Positions 50,413 through 61,234 of a stretch of 64,000 nucleotides of DNA are shown here, piece after piece. The translations under genes and the position numbers were made by a program. Source of the DNA: Cycas panzhihuaensis (taxonomy: Eukaryota; Cycadophyta); assembly GCA_023213395.1 (NCBI GenBank), contig CM041465.1:1364001-1428000 (forward strand), read 5' to 3'. The notes under the pieces were generated by a model. It saw only the letters and a program-made list of their open reading frames with translations, did not search any database and was not told the DNA's origin. Numbering within the stretch: the first letter of the stretch is position 1; each line of letters begins with the position of its first letter.

Positions 50413-50790
50413 TCATGTGGCTAGGTGAGACAAGTTGGTTTGGAGGAATTGAATACCATAGAGTTTGTGTGTTTTTCCCATATGATCTTTAAACATTATG
50501 AATGGATTAGAGGATGAGTTATTTGTACTATAAGTTCCTAAAGTTTGTAACCATTGGATCCCCAATATAGCATCAGATCCTCCTATAGATAATGCATGAA
50601 AATCAAAGGTTAGGAGGTATGAGCCAATTTGGACATGTAGGTTTTTTATGATACCTACACAATGGAGTTTATGATACCCTGGCAGAGAGCAAATGAAGCT
50701 AGTCTTGGGGACAATATATAGGTTTAGTTGCCTAACTAATGAGATATCGATAAAGTTCAAAGACACACCACCATCGATCAGGATTAACAT
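50413..50790 (-). pseudogene. Chromovirus E protease
   Basis: 125 open codons on the minus strand: MLILIDGGVSLNFIDISLVR, LPGYHKLHCVGIIKNLHVQI, FHALSIGGSDAILGIQWLQT. The retropepsin active site should be D(S/T)G; here it is DGG. The second block ILGxxWL is intact. Homologous to 36600-36930 in A. Confidence 0.85.
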
Positions 50791-50799
50791 TAGAGTCTT

Positions 50800-51974
50800 T
50801 TGAAGAATGCCTCTAACTCATAAGGGTTCAAGACAAGCAGTAGAAGTTACAACTGATAGGGATACTTTAGGTTGGGAGTCAGGATTGGGGTCTACTTGGA
50901 TTCCTTCATCAACCTCTTCATCAGAATCAGAGTCAAATGGGTCATCTATGGGGTCAATAGATTCCTACCTCTACTCATTGTTGTGCTTTAGCTTGCGAGA
51001 TTTGGATTTTTTTCATTAAGGGTCCCTCTGTTTGTTAACCTACTAGAGGATGAGATATGTCATCCAGTCGAGGTCAGGAACGTTGAAAGTTTGTTTGAGG
51101 GTGAGCTATATCATCAAACCAAGGATAGGACTACTAAAAGTGTATCTATCGATATCAAGAGGACCATGGGATGTCTCTTTGGGTGTACACAGATCTTTCA
51201 GTTACAAACTCTACCTCTACTGCTTTTGCTATTCTGATAGCTTCCTTGAGAGAAGGTAAGGATAATGTCTTGAGATGCATCTGAATATGGTCCTAGAGCC
51301 CTGCTACATAAGTGTCAATCAATGTTTTCTTATTCAAATTTTAACCTTATGAACATCGATTAAATAATTCTTGGAATTCATCTGTAAATGACTCTACAGA
51401 TGATGATTGCTTAAGCCTAGTCAGTTGAGTGAAGAATGACTAACTCCATGTATCATCATACTACTCAAAAAAATAATTTATGAAGTGTTGCCATGTTTGG
51501 GTTAAAGAGTACTCTTTTTTTCCACTAATTAAACTAGTGATGTGCTTTCCCATCTAAATGGATAGAGGCATACAATAGTTGATCCTTTTCAGTTATTAGA
51601 TTGAGGGTGAAGTAGGATTCTAATTTACTTATCCAACTGCAAGTGCTTTCCCTATTCAGATTAGGATTAAAAGTTGAAATATTGATTTTATGGTGAAATG
51701 ATTATTGTTGGCGCAGGGGTGGCAGTGGTGGTGGTGATACAAGACCTGCTTGATTAGAGGAAAGTTGTGTTGTAATTTGTACCATCTGATTTTGATTTGA
51801 AGTGATTTATGTTGTTATTTATACCATCTAGGACATAATAGAAGCCATGTCAAATTTTGATACTAAATTTAACATGTCAGCTTTTACCTCTTGTACCTCT
51901 GTCTTAACTTCTTGTTGTAATGTAATGAATTGATTCTACAAAAGTAAGATTTGATTGCCTTAAGTTGGAGCCAT
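50800..51974 (-). pseudogene. Chromovirus E gag
   Basis: ATG at 51974 opens MAPT, a stop, then an N-terminal helix EVKTEVQEVKADMLNLVSKF. After a poorly conserved linker comes the Gag core near 51340-51670: NFNPNLNRESTCSWISKLES, YFTLNLITEKDQLLYASIHL and DGKAHH, then frame shifts. This is the usual retrotransposon gag fold region. Some Trp codons (the WW after GKAH) are now stops. Confidence 0.78.
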
Positions 51975-52484
51975 AATGATTGTAGAAAGTGTTTAAAGAA
52001 GAGGGGACTAGTTAGAAGAAAGGAATTTATAAAGAAGGATGAGTAATATAGAATGGGAGTTCTAAGAAATTGGGATGAAAAGATGAGAGGGAAAATGGGG
52101 GGGGGAATGAGGTGTCTATAGATAGTTGGCTCTAAAAATTTTGCTCTCTCTCTCTCTCTCTCTTTTTTTTTTTTAAGGATAAATAAAGGTCTATTTTTTT
52201 AAACAAATAGAAGCTTTTTTCTTTTTTTTTAGAATAAAATAAAAGTTTTTTTTAAGGGGGGACACATAAAAGCTTCTTTTTATATATATATAATTATTTA
52301 TTTCATTCTATACTAGTACTAGTTTTCTTACTGCGAGCATTTAGAGCACCCATGTAATGTTGATCGGAACAGGTAGCGGGCCTCGATAGAAGGATTCCTA
52401 AGGGATTATGGTCAATCTCATTGGCCACAAATGATGTCTAAGTGAGTACTACTCTCTTAGAATCATAGTAATTACTTCTTAAAA
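51975..52484 (-). other. Chromovirus E leader, proximal part
   Basis: Non-coding; includes a (CT)n tract (about 52142-52162) followed by T-rich runs. Ends at the insertion point of copia F; the rest of the leader is at 60354-60794. Confidence 0.65.
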
Positions 52485-52489
52485 GAAAT

Positions 52490-52846
52490 TGTGACAATGT
52501 TAATGTCACATGGTCATTTCATAAAGTTGAATTAGATAAAGTCACTTTTATGTTTATAACTTTAGGATAAGGTGACTATGCTTAAGTCACTTAAGTGAAA
52601 TGACATAAAGTTCATTTCATTGTAATCTCATATGAATGTCATTGGGAGGGAAAACTCAAATTCCAAACCCTAATGAGCATTCTCATTAGATAAGCTAAAA
52701 TTACATGGAGAATGATCATATTCTATACTTCTCCTCTTTGAACTCAAGTTATTAGCATTTCTCTTGTTGAGTACATTGTGTATATCTCTACTATTTTCTA
52801 TTGTGTAGTGTTAGTACACTAAATCTTTAGATCCATTTCCTCAACA
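52490..52846 (+). repeat. 5' LTR of copia F
   Basis: 357 bp, TGTGACAATG...CCTCAACA. Contains short palindromes such as CACTTAAGTG near 52585, conserved in the 3' copy. Confidence 0.95.
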
Positions 52847-52848
52847 AG

Positions 52849-52861
52849 TGGTATCAAAGCC
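52849..52861 (+). other. Primer-binding site of copia F
   Basis: TGGTATCAAAGCC, two bases after the LTR; plant tRNA-iMet type with one change. Confidence 0.9.
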
Positions 52862-54957
52862 ATTAGGAGGATCCTAGTGCTACACTCACTTACAAGGAGA
52901 TTACAAGCTATTTTCTCCTTTTCTTCACCATTCATGTGAAGTGAAGAGTTAAGATATTTTTTAAACCTATTTTTAAAGCTATTTTAGGAGATTTTTAGTA
53001 CAAATTTGTATGCTCTTGTACTATTTTATTTCTATAGATTAGAAGAAGAAGTGTAGCTACCTAAAAGTAGCCTATTTGCAGGCCTAAAAGAGCACAGGAA
53101 TTACTTATCTTATAATAATTTTCAACCATCTTTTAAAGCCTAAAATCTAGTATGTTTAGCCTATTTTTGGCTCATTTTTATAGTGAAAGTCATATTCAAA
53201 GGTTGTAGAAGAAGAAATCGGTGATTTTCACTTATCAGAAGCAGATTTTGAAGTATAAAATCAAATCGTATGGACATTGTACGAACTATACGAAATTTTG
53301 TACAACAATACAATAAAAAAAATCAAAGTGCTTAGAATTAGATAAAATTTCACCAGTAGGTGCATTTTAACCTTCTAAGCACTTTTGTCTACTAGAGTGA
53401 GGTGAGATTTTGAGGTTAAAATGGTTTAACAACCTATTTTATGTGGCCACCCTCTAAATTTAAAAATCTCAGATCTAAAAAAATTTGAGTTTTTTTCTAC
53501 TGTAATACATGTTTTCAGATTTCCTCGTCCTGGTTTATCATTTGGGACAGGTATCGCATGAATCTGACACTCTGTTGAAAAGTTATGAGCAATTTTGGGT
53601 TTTCTAGTACAATTTAGTTGCGAGTTAAAATTGGCTTTTTTGCTTATTTTTTATAAGATTTTTTTTTTAATTTTTATATATTTATAAAGTACAAGTGAAG
53701 GGTAACAAATCTTAAATTTTTTTATTTTTTCTTTTTTTTTTGAAATTTGTGCCATATAGTAGTACAACAAATGGTACAGTCTACCCAACAACAGACTTGA
53801 CTTGCTAAAAATTTAATTTTTCAGCGTACATTGTATTTAAATTTTTTTTTTTTTTTTTCCTTCATTTAAAAACAAAAAAATTGCATGTAAGAGGGGTTTT
53901 TTTAAGACATTTATAGCCTTTTTGGCTTTTAGAGGCCTATTTTGGCCTTTTTGTAAAACAAACAAAGCACTTAAATCCTTTGTACTAGCCAATCATCTAG
54001 ATCAGAACAATATTCAACGATTTGGTTCATCATATATGTATGATTTTAATGATTGCATGCACTTGGAGACCTCATTAAGTGTCATTTGGGCACTAGGTAG
54101 ACACGCTATCACTACACTTGGACATGGCAACAACACTTAAGTAGATCATTTACATTCAGTTTTTAGTTATTTTTACATGTCATTTGAGAACAAGAGCACT
54201 TTCCTTAAAATCAACTCATCTTGATGACTTTATATCGCCAATTCTTGACTTGTGCACATACTCGACTTGGTTGAAATAGACCAAGGGTGGCTGAAGTCTG
54301 GGCCCTAAGGGAGATGTGAGTTTCATATTGGGTTTCGTCATAACCAGTATAAGTGGAAGGACAAGTTAGCCATATCTACAGCCTCCAATCAGGGATTATC
54401 TTGATAACCACCTAAGAAAATTAAAAACCCTTAATCAAGATAACTAATTTAGTTGGGCCAATATCCGTCATAGCCATGGGACATGCATGTACTTCTCTTC
54501 GGAGAGTATATCGCTGCTCATTGGTGAACGAGATGAGGATTGGAAGTACCTAAGCTCCATATTTACTTGCATTTCATCACTAAGGAATGGTGCAGGTATC
54601 ACAGGTGAAGGCCATTAATTACATATATTAGAAGCCTCCTAAGCATCGACACCTCACATACTTTGGACACAAGTTAGAGGTTTGGGTTTGTTACACATCC
54701 TACATCACTTTGGTTATTAGTTGTGTGCACCCATATGCCGACTTTTATATAGGCGTTCTCACTTATCTTGATTAGATCATTTACACCACATACTTATTTG
54801 TGATCTCTTTACTTCCACATCTTATATTGTATTATTTCATTATTCCCTATTGCATCAGGTAGACCTGTCATAAGTGTCAACGACTCCACCTTCTTTTACT
54901 TAGTACATTTTCATACACATTTATATATATCACTCTTATTTATCTTTTCATACCATC
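52862..54957 (+). other. Copia F leader
   Basis: About 2.1 kb without recognisable coding. T- and A-homopolymers are frequent (53650-53740, 53835-53860). An open frame at 53922-54140 lacks similarity and is taken as chance. From about 54150 to 54950 the base composition is more even, as in the coding part that follows. Confidence 0.65.
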
Positions 54958-56090
54958 ATGTCGACCAACTTCAAGTAGAATATGAACTGTACGCTAAAGG
55001 GGAAGGAGAATTGGGATCTATGGTTCACGGGAGTCAAGAACATAGCTAAGTATAAGGGACTCTAGCTGGACCACTTGGAGTCAACCCCAATAGTACCTAC
55101 TATCGACACCATACCACAGAGTAGTGGCACACCTCTAACTCCTCCACTTAATAATCCGTAATGACTACAATGGATCATTGAAGACTAGAAGATCAGAGCA
55201 GGGATCCTACTAGTTAGAGATTACTCCTTACATAACCTGATCAATGACACGTAATAGGACACTACCTTTAAGGTCCTCAAAGTCCTCAAAAGAAACTTCA
55301 ATACTTAATCAGACTTAGAGTTTGTTCATATGGTATTGAAGATGAACAAGATACGAATGCAGAAAGAGTGAGCACATGAAATCATCAATGCTCTTCAACC
55401 CATTAAACATGCCATTGACAGGGATTTTAAGACCCAATGCATATCTTGGGCCTTCCTAATTCAGTCAAGTCTGCATGTTCCTAATTATAAGAACTTGTTA
55501 GGAAATCTTCAGTCATCTGGCACATTGAAGATCCTCAACTTCGAAGCTTTAGACGAGAAGTTTATTGAACATGACAAGACCTTCCCTACCAGTTTCCCAC
55601 TTTCATATTCACTTCCTAATGGAGCCTTTGAAGCTGACATGGATGAGGAAGTATACTACACCAAACAATAAGGTCAATCTTCATGCGAAAGAAGAAGATG
55701 TCATGGAAGAGGTAGGGGATAGCAACAAAGACAATAGTAGAGGCAACCACAAGGTTAGTAGTAAAACAACAATCAAAATACTGTCAATTAGAGATAATCA
55801 AACAACAATGCTCCCAAATGTCAAAGGTGTAACAAGAAAGGACACCTTGCAAAAGATTGTCGCATTGACTATAACGAATTACCTCGTCATCAATAACAAT
55901 AGCATCAAGCCCACAATATTGATAAGAGTCATGATGACTTATTTGCAGGAGTAAATCTTATTAAGGCACATATTCAATAAAGTAGGGAAGTATCCGCTTT
56001 ATTTGTTGCTTCTAGACCTAAGAGGTACATTGAGGAACACTATGGCACAACCATTTGTCAGCTTGATTTGCCACTACCTTCACCTCTTGG
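54958..56090 (+). pseudogene. Copia F gag with intact zinc knuckle
   Basis: ATG at 54958 opens MSTNFK, a stop, NMNCTLKGKENWDLWFTGVK. Later pieces (DTTFKVLKVLKRNFNT, LEFVHMVLKMNKIRMQKE, LIQSSLHVPNYKNLLGNLQS, LKILNFEALDEKFIEHDKTF) follow the copia Gag plan. The knuckle at 55819-55860 is a perfect CX2CX4HX4C: CQRCNKKGHLAKDC. It is preceded by an Arg/Gln/Asn-rich stretch in which CAA/CAG codons have become stops. It would package the element RNA. Confidence 0.88.
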
Positions 56091-57480
56091 ACAGGTAAAT
56101 GTTGCATCAACACCATCATCAGACTGGGTTATGGACACAGGAGCTATCCAGCATGTGACTTGTCACCGGGACTTCTTTTAGGATTTTGATTCAAAGGTCA
56201 TTAGAGTAGTACACATGGACGATAAGTTGACACAACCTGTTCAAGGCATGGGCTCCACACGCCTGAAGCTCCCAAGCCTACCCAATTTTACTTAAAAAGA
56301 TATCTTGTATATTCCCCATCTCAAATAAAACCTTATATCATTATCCATACTTGTCTCCGGTGGATTTGACCTGAGTGTCATAGCTAATGACTAAGTTCTT
56401 AATGTTATTCACCCGCCTTCATGTTCTGTGATGGTGACTGGGAAACTTGAATGTAAGCTATTTAGACTGATTGGAACCATGTTGTCTTCTTTTGCATACC
56501 AAGTTGCTGCCCCTATCTATGTCAAAGAAGAACTTGCATATAATGTCACCTTAACTCATTCCAAGTTGTCCCTAGAAGCTCTCTAGCATGCTTGCATGGG
56601 GCACGTCAAACTTGATAAACTTAAGGAAATCTCCCATTCCACTCCAGGTCTGCCCATATGTTCCTCTAAGCCATTCAAATATGAAGCTTGTATTATTTCC
56701 AAATCCCACTGATAACCATTCCTCCAGAGTCAATGGAAAACCAGTCAGCCTCTTGAATTAGTACATTTAGAAATATGTGGGCCTATGCTTATCCCTTCTC
56801 TCATAGGGAAGAGGTATTATATTATATTTATTGATGACTTCACTTGAAAGGTATGGGTGACCTTTCTCAAATCAAAAGATGAAGCATTCACAATATTCAA
56901 GGCATTCAAGACTCTTACAAAGAAGGAATCTGGATATTAACTAAACTGTCTTAGGACTGATAATGGTGGCAAATACACTTCAAATGAATTCAAAGACTTC
57001 TTACATCACCAGGGGATCAAGCATCAAACAACTATTATAGGTATCCCTTAGCAGAATGGAGTTGTTAAAAGAGCTAACAGAACCATAATAAATATGGCAC
57101 AAGCTATGCTTATTTTCAAGAATGTACCTGCATATCTTTGGGTTGAAGCTATTTATACTATAGTCTACTGCATGAACAACATAAGTCCATTGAAGCTCAG
57201 CCCATCTCTAAATGAACGATAGACTGGACGGACCCCCACCGTCCATCACTTCAAAATTTTCAGCTCTACTTATTATGCTCACATTCTTGATGAGCATAGA
57301 AATAAGCTCCAGATGCGAGCTTTAAAGGGCATCTTTGTTAGATACCCCATAAATAAGAAAAGGGTACAAGATTTTCATTCCAATATTAAAGAAGATCATT
57401 ATCACTAGGGATGTGGTGTTTGCAGAGATAGAGGATCAACTACTTCAACTTGATTCTAAAGCACCATCTCATAGATGCAA
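56091..57480 (+). pseudogene. Copia F protease and integrase
   Basis: Protease: WVMDTGAIQHVT near 56125, with an intact DTG active site, then KDILYIPHL. GAG-pre-integrase: HACMGHVKLDKLKEIS near 56590. Integrase core near 56755-57350: LELVHLEICGPM (canonical DLxGPM, first Asp now Glu), YYIIFIDDFT, LRTDNGGKYTSNEFKDFL (second Asp intact), QNGVVKRANRT (canonical GVxERxNRT, third acid Glu now Lys) and MRALKGIFVRYP. A CpG-to-TpG type change explains several. So the integrase is non-catalytic. Confidence 0.88.
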
Positions 57481-59523
57481 CGATGTCTAAGAATATGATG
57501 TACTGATTCCAATATTTGGGGGGGAAGACACTGAAGAAATACTTAAAATTTTAGAATCTGATAATAGAGCCCTAGAGGACACTATCCTTGACTTAGATCC
57601 TATGCCAATATGTACCAATCCAATGCCATCTTGGAAGAATAGCCAGGAATCACCACGTTAAGCATCAAAAGGAAAATGAGCTATAGAAGAACCACCTTGA
57701 CCACCTTTAGTTGCAGGGCCGTCTTCTCCAACAATGTCACCGACCTCCAAACCATACATCTCCTATGATCCTTTTTAAGATCAAAATGAAGACCAGGATG
57801 TTGTGGAAATGAGAACGTCATTCCCAACCAAAGGTTTTCGAGAAGCCTACTAGTTGTACAAAGACTTGAGATCTGATGAGGTAGGCAAAACTAGTACTCA
57901 AAGTGGGGCCTACAGAGCAAGGGAGAAAACATCACTTCCCATAGAGCTTGAACCAGCTAAATTGCACCTTACTTCAAATGACGAGCCTTTATCATACCAA
58001 GAAGTTATGAAACACAAAGTTTAGAGAAATGGCAAGAATGAGAAATACCAATCCTTGATCAAGAACAATATATGGGAGCTCGTTGATTTATCTTTGGGAA
58101 GAAAGGTAGTCAAAAATAAATAAGTGTTAAAAAATAAATACAGATTAGATGGTACCCTTGAAAAACACAAGGCAAGGTTGGTCACAAAAGGATTCACCCA
58201 AAGGGAAGGCATCAACTACACAAAGGTCTTCACGCCAACTACTAAATGGCCCATAATTAGAGCACTTGTGACCTTGGCTACTCAACAGGGTTGGAAAATT
58301 CACTAACTCGATATGAAAACTATTTTTCTCAATGGATATTTGGAAGAAGAAATCTACATGACATAGCTTGAAGGCTTTGAGATAGCAGGACAAGAGTAGA
58401 AAGTGTGTAGACTAAAAAGGTCGTTATATGGCCTAAAACAAGCCCCTCACGCTTGGTTCACCAAGTTGTCCAACAAAATGAGACAACTTGGTTATGAGGT
58501 ATGCGACTATCAAGACGTTAATGCAACTTTGTTCATTAAGAGAGAAAAAGGCAAAGTCAGATATCTCATGATCTTTATGGACGATATGTTGATAACTAGA
58601 AACAGTGAGCAGGATATCGGTAAATTAAAGATGGACTTGTCAAAATCCTTCAAACTGTCTGACCTTAGACTAATGAGATATTACTTGGGAATTGAGGTAA
58701 CTCAATGCAATGGAAAAATCTTTCTCTCCCAAGAAAAATATATCGACGATCTTCTAATCAAGTTCTAATTAGAAGATTCCAAAATAATGTCTACTCCAAT
58801 GGAGCCCAATGTCAAACTTTTCGATGAAGACACTCGAGACGCAGACATAACCCTCTATCAGCAACTTGTAGGTAGTCTCATTTATGTTACCAATACAAGG
58901 CCAGATATTACCCATGCCATTGGCATTCTTACCCATCACATGACAACTCCAAAGCAAAACCATTGGCAAGTAGCAATACGAGTGTTGAAGTACCTAAAGA
59001 CGACCAACAAACTTTGTTTGTTATATGAGCACAAAAATGATTTTAGACTTATAGCATACACATGCTCAAATTTTGCTGATGACAAAAATATAGGAAGATT
59101 AATGTTTAGGTACATCACATTTCTTAGACCACTCTAATTTCATGGTGGTCAAGGCAGTAGAAAATCACTACAGATTCTACGACTGAAGCCAAATATATAG
59201 CTTCTTCTGAGACTAGCAAGGAGATGATATGGCTTCGTAAATTATTACATACTTTAAATATCACCCAGGCAGGTCCAACAAGCTTACATGTGGATAATCA
59301 ATCAACAGTCTACATGGCCAAGAATCTCATTTTTCATGATCGTACAAAGCACATTAGTATAAAAGTCCACAAGGTTCAGGAACTCGTCCATGATAGTAGA
59401 ATATAATTGGAACACTGCCCCACAACAAATCAAGTGGCTGATATCTTCACCAAACTGATGCAGAGGGTGAAGTTTGAACAGTTCCGATAGTAGCTTGGCC
59501 TCAGGGTCTCTATCTTCAATTGA
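57481..59523 (+). pseudogene. Copia F RT and RNase H
   Basis: RT from about 58050: LEKHKARLVTKGFTQREGIN, YTKVFTPTTKWPIIRALVTL, LDMKTIFLNGYLEEEIYMT, RLKRSLYGLKQAPHAWFTKL and the catalytic FMDDMLI at about 58573-58593 (canonical YVDDxLI), then MRYYLGIEVTQ and YQQLVGSLIYVTNTRPDITH. RNase H at about 59150-59470 includes IWLRKLLHTLNI and NQVADIFTKLMQRVKFEQFR; the polyprotein stop is TGA at 59521-59523. A frameshift near 59110-59140 and about ten stops are seen. Confidence 0.9.
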
Positions 59524-59981
59524 TTGAAGGAGATGGCACACAAGACCAACATACTCTATCCCATTCGTGAAAATCCCTTATAGGCTGGAAGGATTGGAGT
59601 AAGTCTCTACTCTCTCCCATTTGTGAAAACCCCTCGTGGGCGCGAAAGGAGCTAGGTTGTACTTATTTCAAAAATTAGAACCTATGAAAACCTAAAAGGG
59701 CATGGGGGATGATGAAACGGTATATAGGAACTTAGTAGATTGAAGCTGCATAACCAACTTATACTACTTGGTTATCTAGCTACACTCAAAGAGCTGCCTG
59801 AGCCACTTGATAGAATAGGAAGTCAAGTCTGCGGGTTTTTATTTCCTTGAGGGTTTTCCCACAAAAGTTTCTTATAAGTTGTAGAAATTTTTTTTCTCAA
59901 TGTAATGATGAGGCTAAAATGAAGACCTCATAGATTATAATAGGATAAAGGAAAATGACCTTATGCTATTAAGGGGGGGAT
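59524..59981 (+). other. Copia F 3' untranslated part and polypurine tract
   Basis: Non-coding sequence after the polyprotein. AAGGGGGGGA at 59971-59980, directly before the LTR, is the polypurine tract. Confidence 0.8.
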
Positions 59982-60348
59982 TGTGACGATGTTAATGTCA
60001 CATAGTCATTTCATAAATTTAGAATTAGATAGAGTCACTTTTATGTTTGTAACTTTAGGATAAGGCGACTATACTTAAGTCACTTAAGTGAAATGACATA
60101 AAGTTTATTTTATTGTAATTTATGTAATCTCATCTAAATGTCATTGGGAGGAAAAACTCAAATTCTAAACCCTAATGAGCATTCTCATTATATAAGCTAA
60201 AATTACATGGAGAGTGATCATATTCTATACTTCTCCTCTCTAAGCTCAAGCTATTAACATTTCTCTTATTGAGTACATTGTGCTTATCTCCACTATTTGC
60301 CATTGTGTAATGTTAGTGCACTAGATCCCTAAATCCATTCCCTCAACA
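59982..60348 (+). repeat. 3' LTR of copia F
   Basis: 367 bp, TGTGACGATG...CCTCAACA, colinear with the 5' LTR; it has a short extra TTTATGTAATCT stretch near 60115. Confidence 0.95.
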
Positions 60349-60353
60349 TAAAT

Positions 60354-60794
60354 AACTATTGAAACCCCAGCCATAGATTTATCTCAAAACGACAACTCTT
60401 TGTATTCACTCAAGGAAGGGAAATCTAATTTGGGATGGGGTCATTGCCCATTTCACTTATAAACACTCTAACTAGCTACTCTGGGGTTCCCATGGTACTC
60501 CTCACAATGAGTTTTAGGGCTTATGCCCAAGCACTTCCCACAGTTAAACGGACGGGGATTTCCCCTTATCCGGATCTGTAATACAATGTTTTGGTCATAA
60601 AAGAATAAGAAAATTTTATTATAAAATTGGCCTTGTCAAGTGTTGAACTTTGTTAAAAATTTCCACCTGAACAATAAGGTAACCCACCACTTTCACTACT
60701 TTCTGATCATCAAGATCTGAGTGGGTGATGTGAGAGCACGGTAGGTAAGTGCAAAACGAAAAAAAAAAATTGCACTAAATTGGTCCTAGAAGGT
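60354..60794 (-). other. Chromovirus E leader, distal part
   Basis: Non-coding DNA between copia F and the E primer site. No open frame of note. Confidence 0.6.
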
Positions 60795-60807
60795 GGCTCT
60801 GATACCA
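60795..60807 (-). other. Primer-binding site of chromovirus E
   Basis: The minus strand reads TGGTATCAGAGCC, a perfect plant tRNA-iMet primer word, two bases from the LTR. Confidence 0.93.
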
Positions 60808-60809
60808 CT

Positions 60810-61229
60810 TGTAATATATCTCCCATAATAGAGAACTCCAAAGAGAGAAATAAGAGAAATATTAAGCACCAAAGAAAGCCAAAAGAGATAATTTAATCAC
60901 CAAAGAGAACCGAAGTTCTTTTCTCTTAAGTAATATGATCCAAGAATGAATTACAATGAAGACTCAAGAGGGTATATATATAGTGCTTCAACTACTAAAG
61001 CTTACTTCTATTCTAAGCGCTTACTAAATAAGTGAGCACAACTACTTGCTAAATGCATGTGTAATACAAAAGCTCCACTATTTGAGTACTTACTAAATAA
61101 GTGAGTACAACTATTTAGGCACTTACTAAATAAGCAAGTACTTCATAATATTCACAAGATCACATAACCCTTTGACAGATTCCACATGCTAATACTTCCT
61201 TATGCTTATGGAGGTGCAGTTATGTTACA
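60810..61229 (-). repeat. 5' LTR of chromovirus E
   Basis: 420 bp, TGTAATATAT...ATGTTACA on the plus strand. Very similar to 47095-47528, including the repeated TTACTAAATAAG words and the GGGTATATATA motif near 60971. Confidence 0.95.
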
Positions 61230-61234
61230 GCTAC

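Larger units (their letters stand above)
52490..60348 (+). mobile_element. Ty1/copia element F nested in chromovirus E
   Basis: LTRs 52490-52846 and 59982-60348 are direct repeats with a 4-of-5 target duplication (gaaat at 52485-52489, taaat at 60349-60353). A primer site follows the left LTR and a polypurine tract precedes the right one. A long leader (2.1 kb) precedes one gag-pol frame in copia order (gag, protease, integrase, RT, RNase H). It is the best-preserved element in the window, though still with many stops. Confidence 0.95.
47095..61229 (-). mobile_element. Ty3/gypsy chromovirus E, interrupted by copia F
   Basis: LTRs at 47095-47528 and 60810-61229 are direct repeats; the perfect target duplication gctac flanks them (47090-47094 and 61230-61234). 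A primer site beside the right LTR makes the element minus-strand. Without the F insertion it is about 6.3 kb. Order on the minus strand is leader, gag, protease, RT, RNase H, integrase, chromodomain. Closely related to A in pol but not in LTR. Confidence 0.96.

Noticed and set aside
53922-54140. 72-codon frame in the copia F leader
   Set aside because: No motif or similarity; leader sequence with chance openness.
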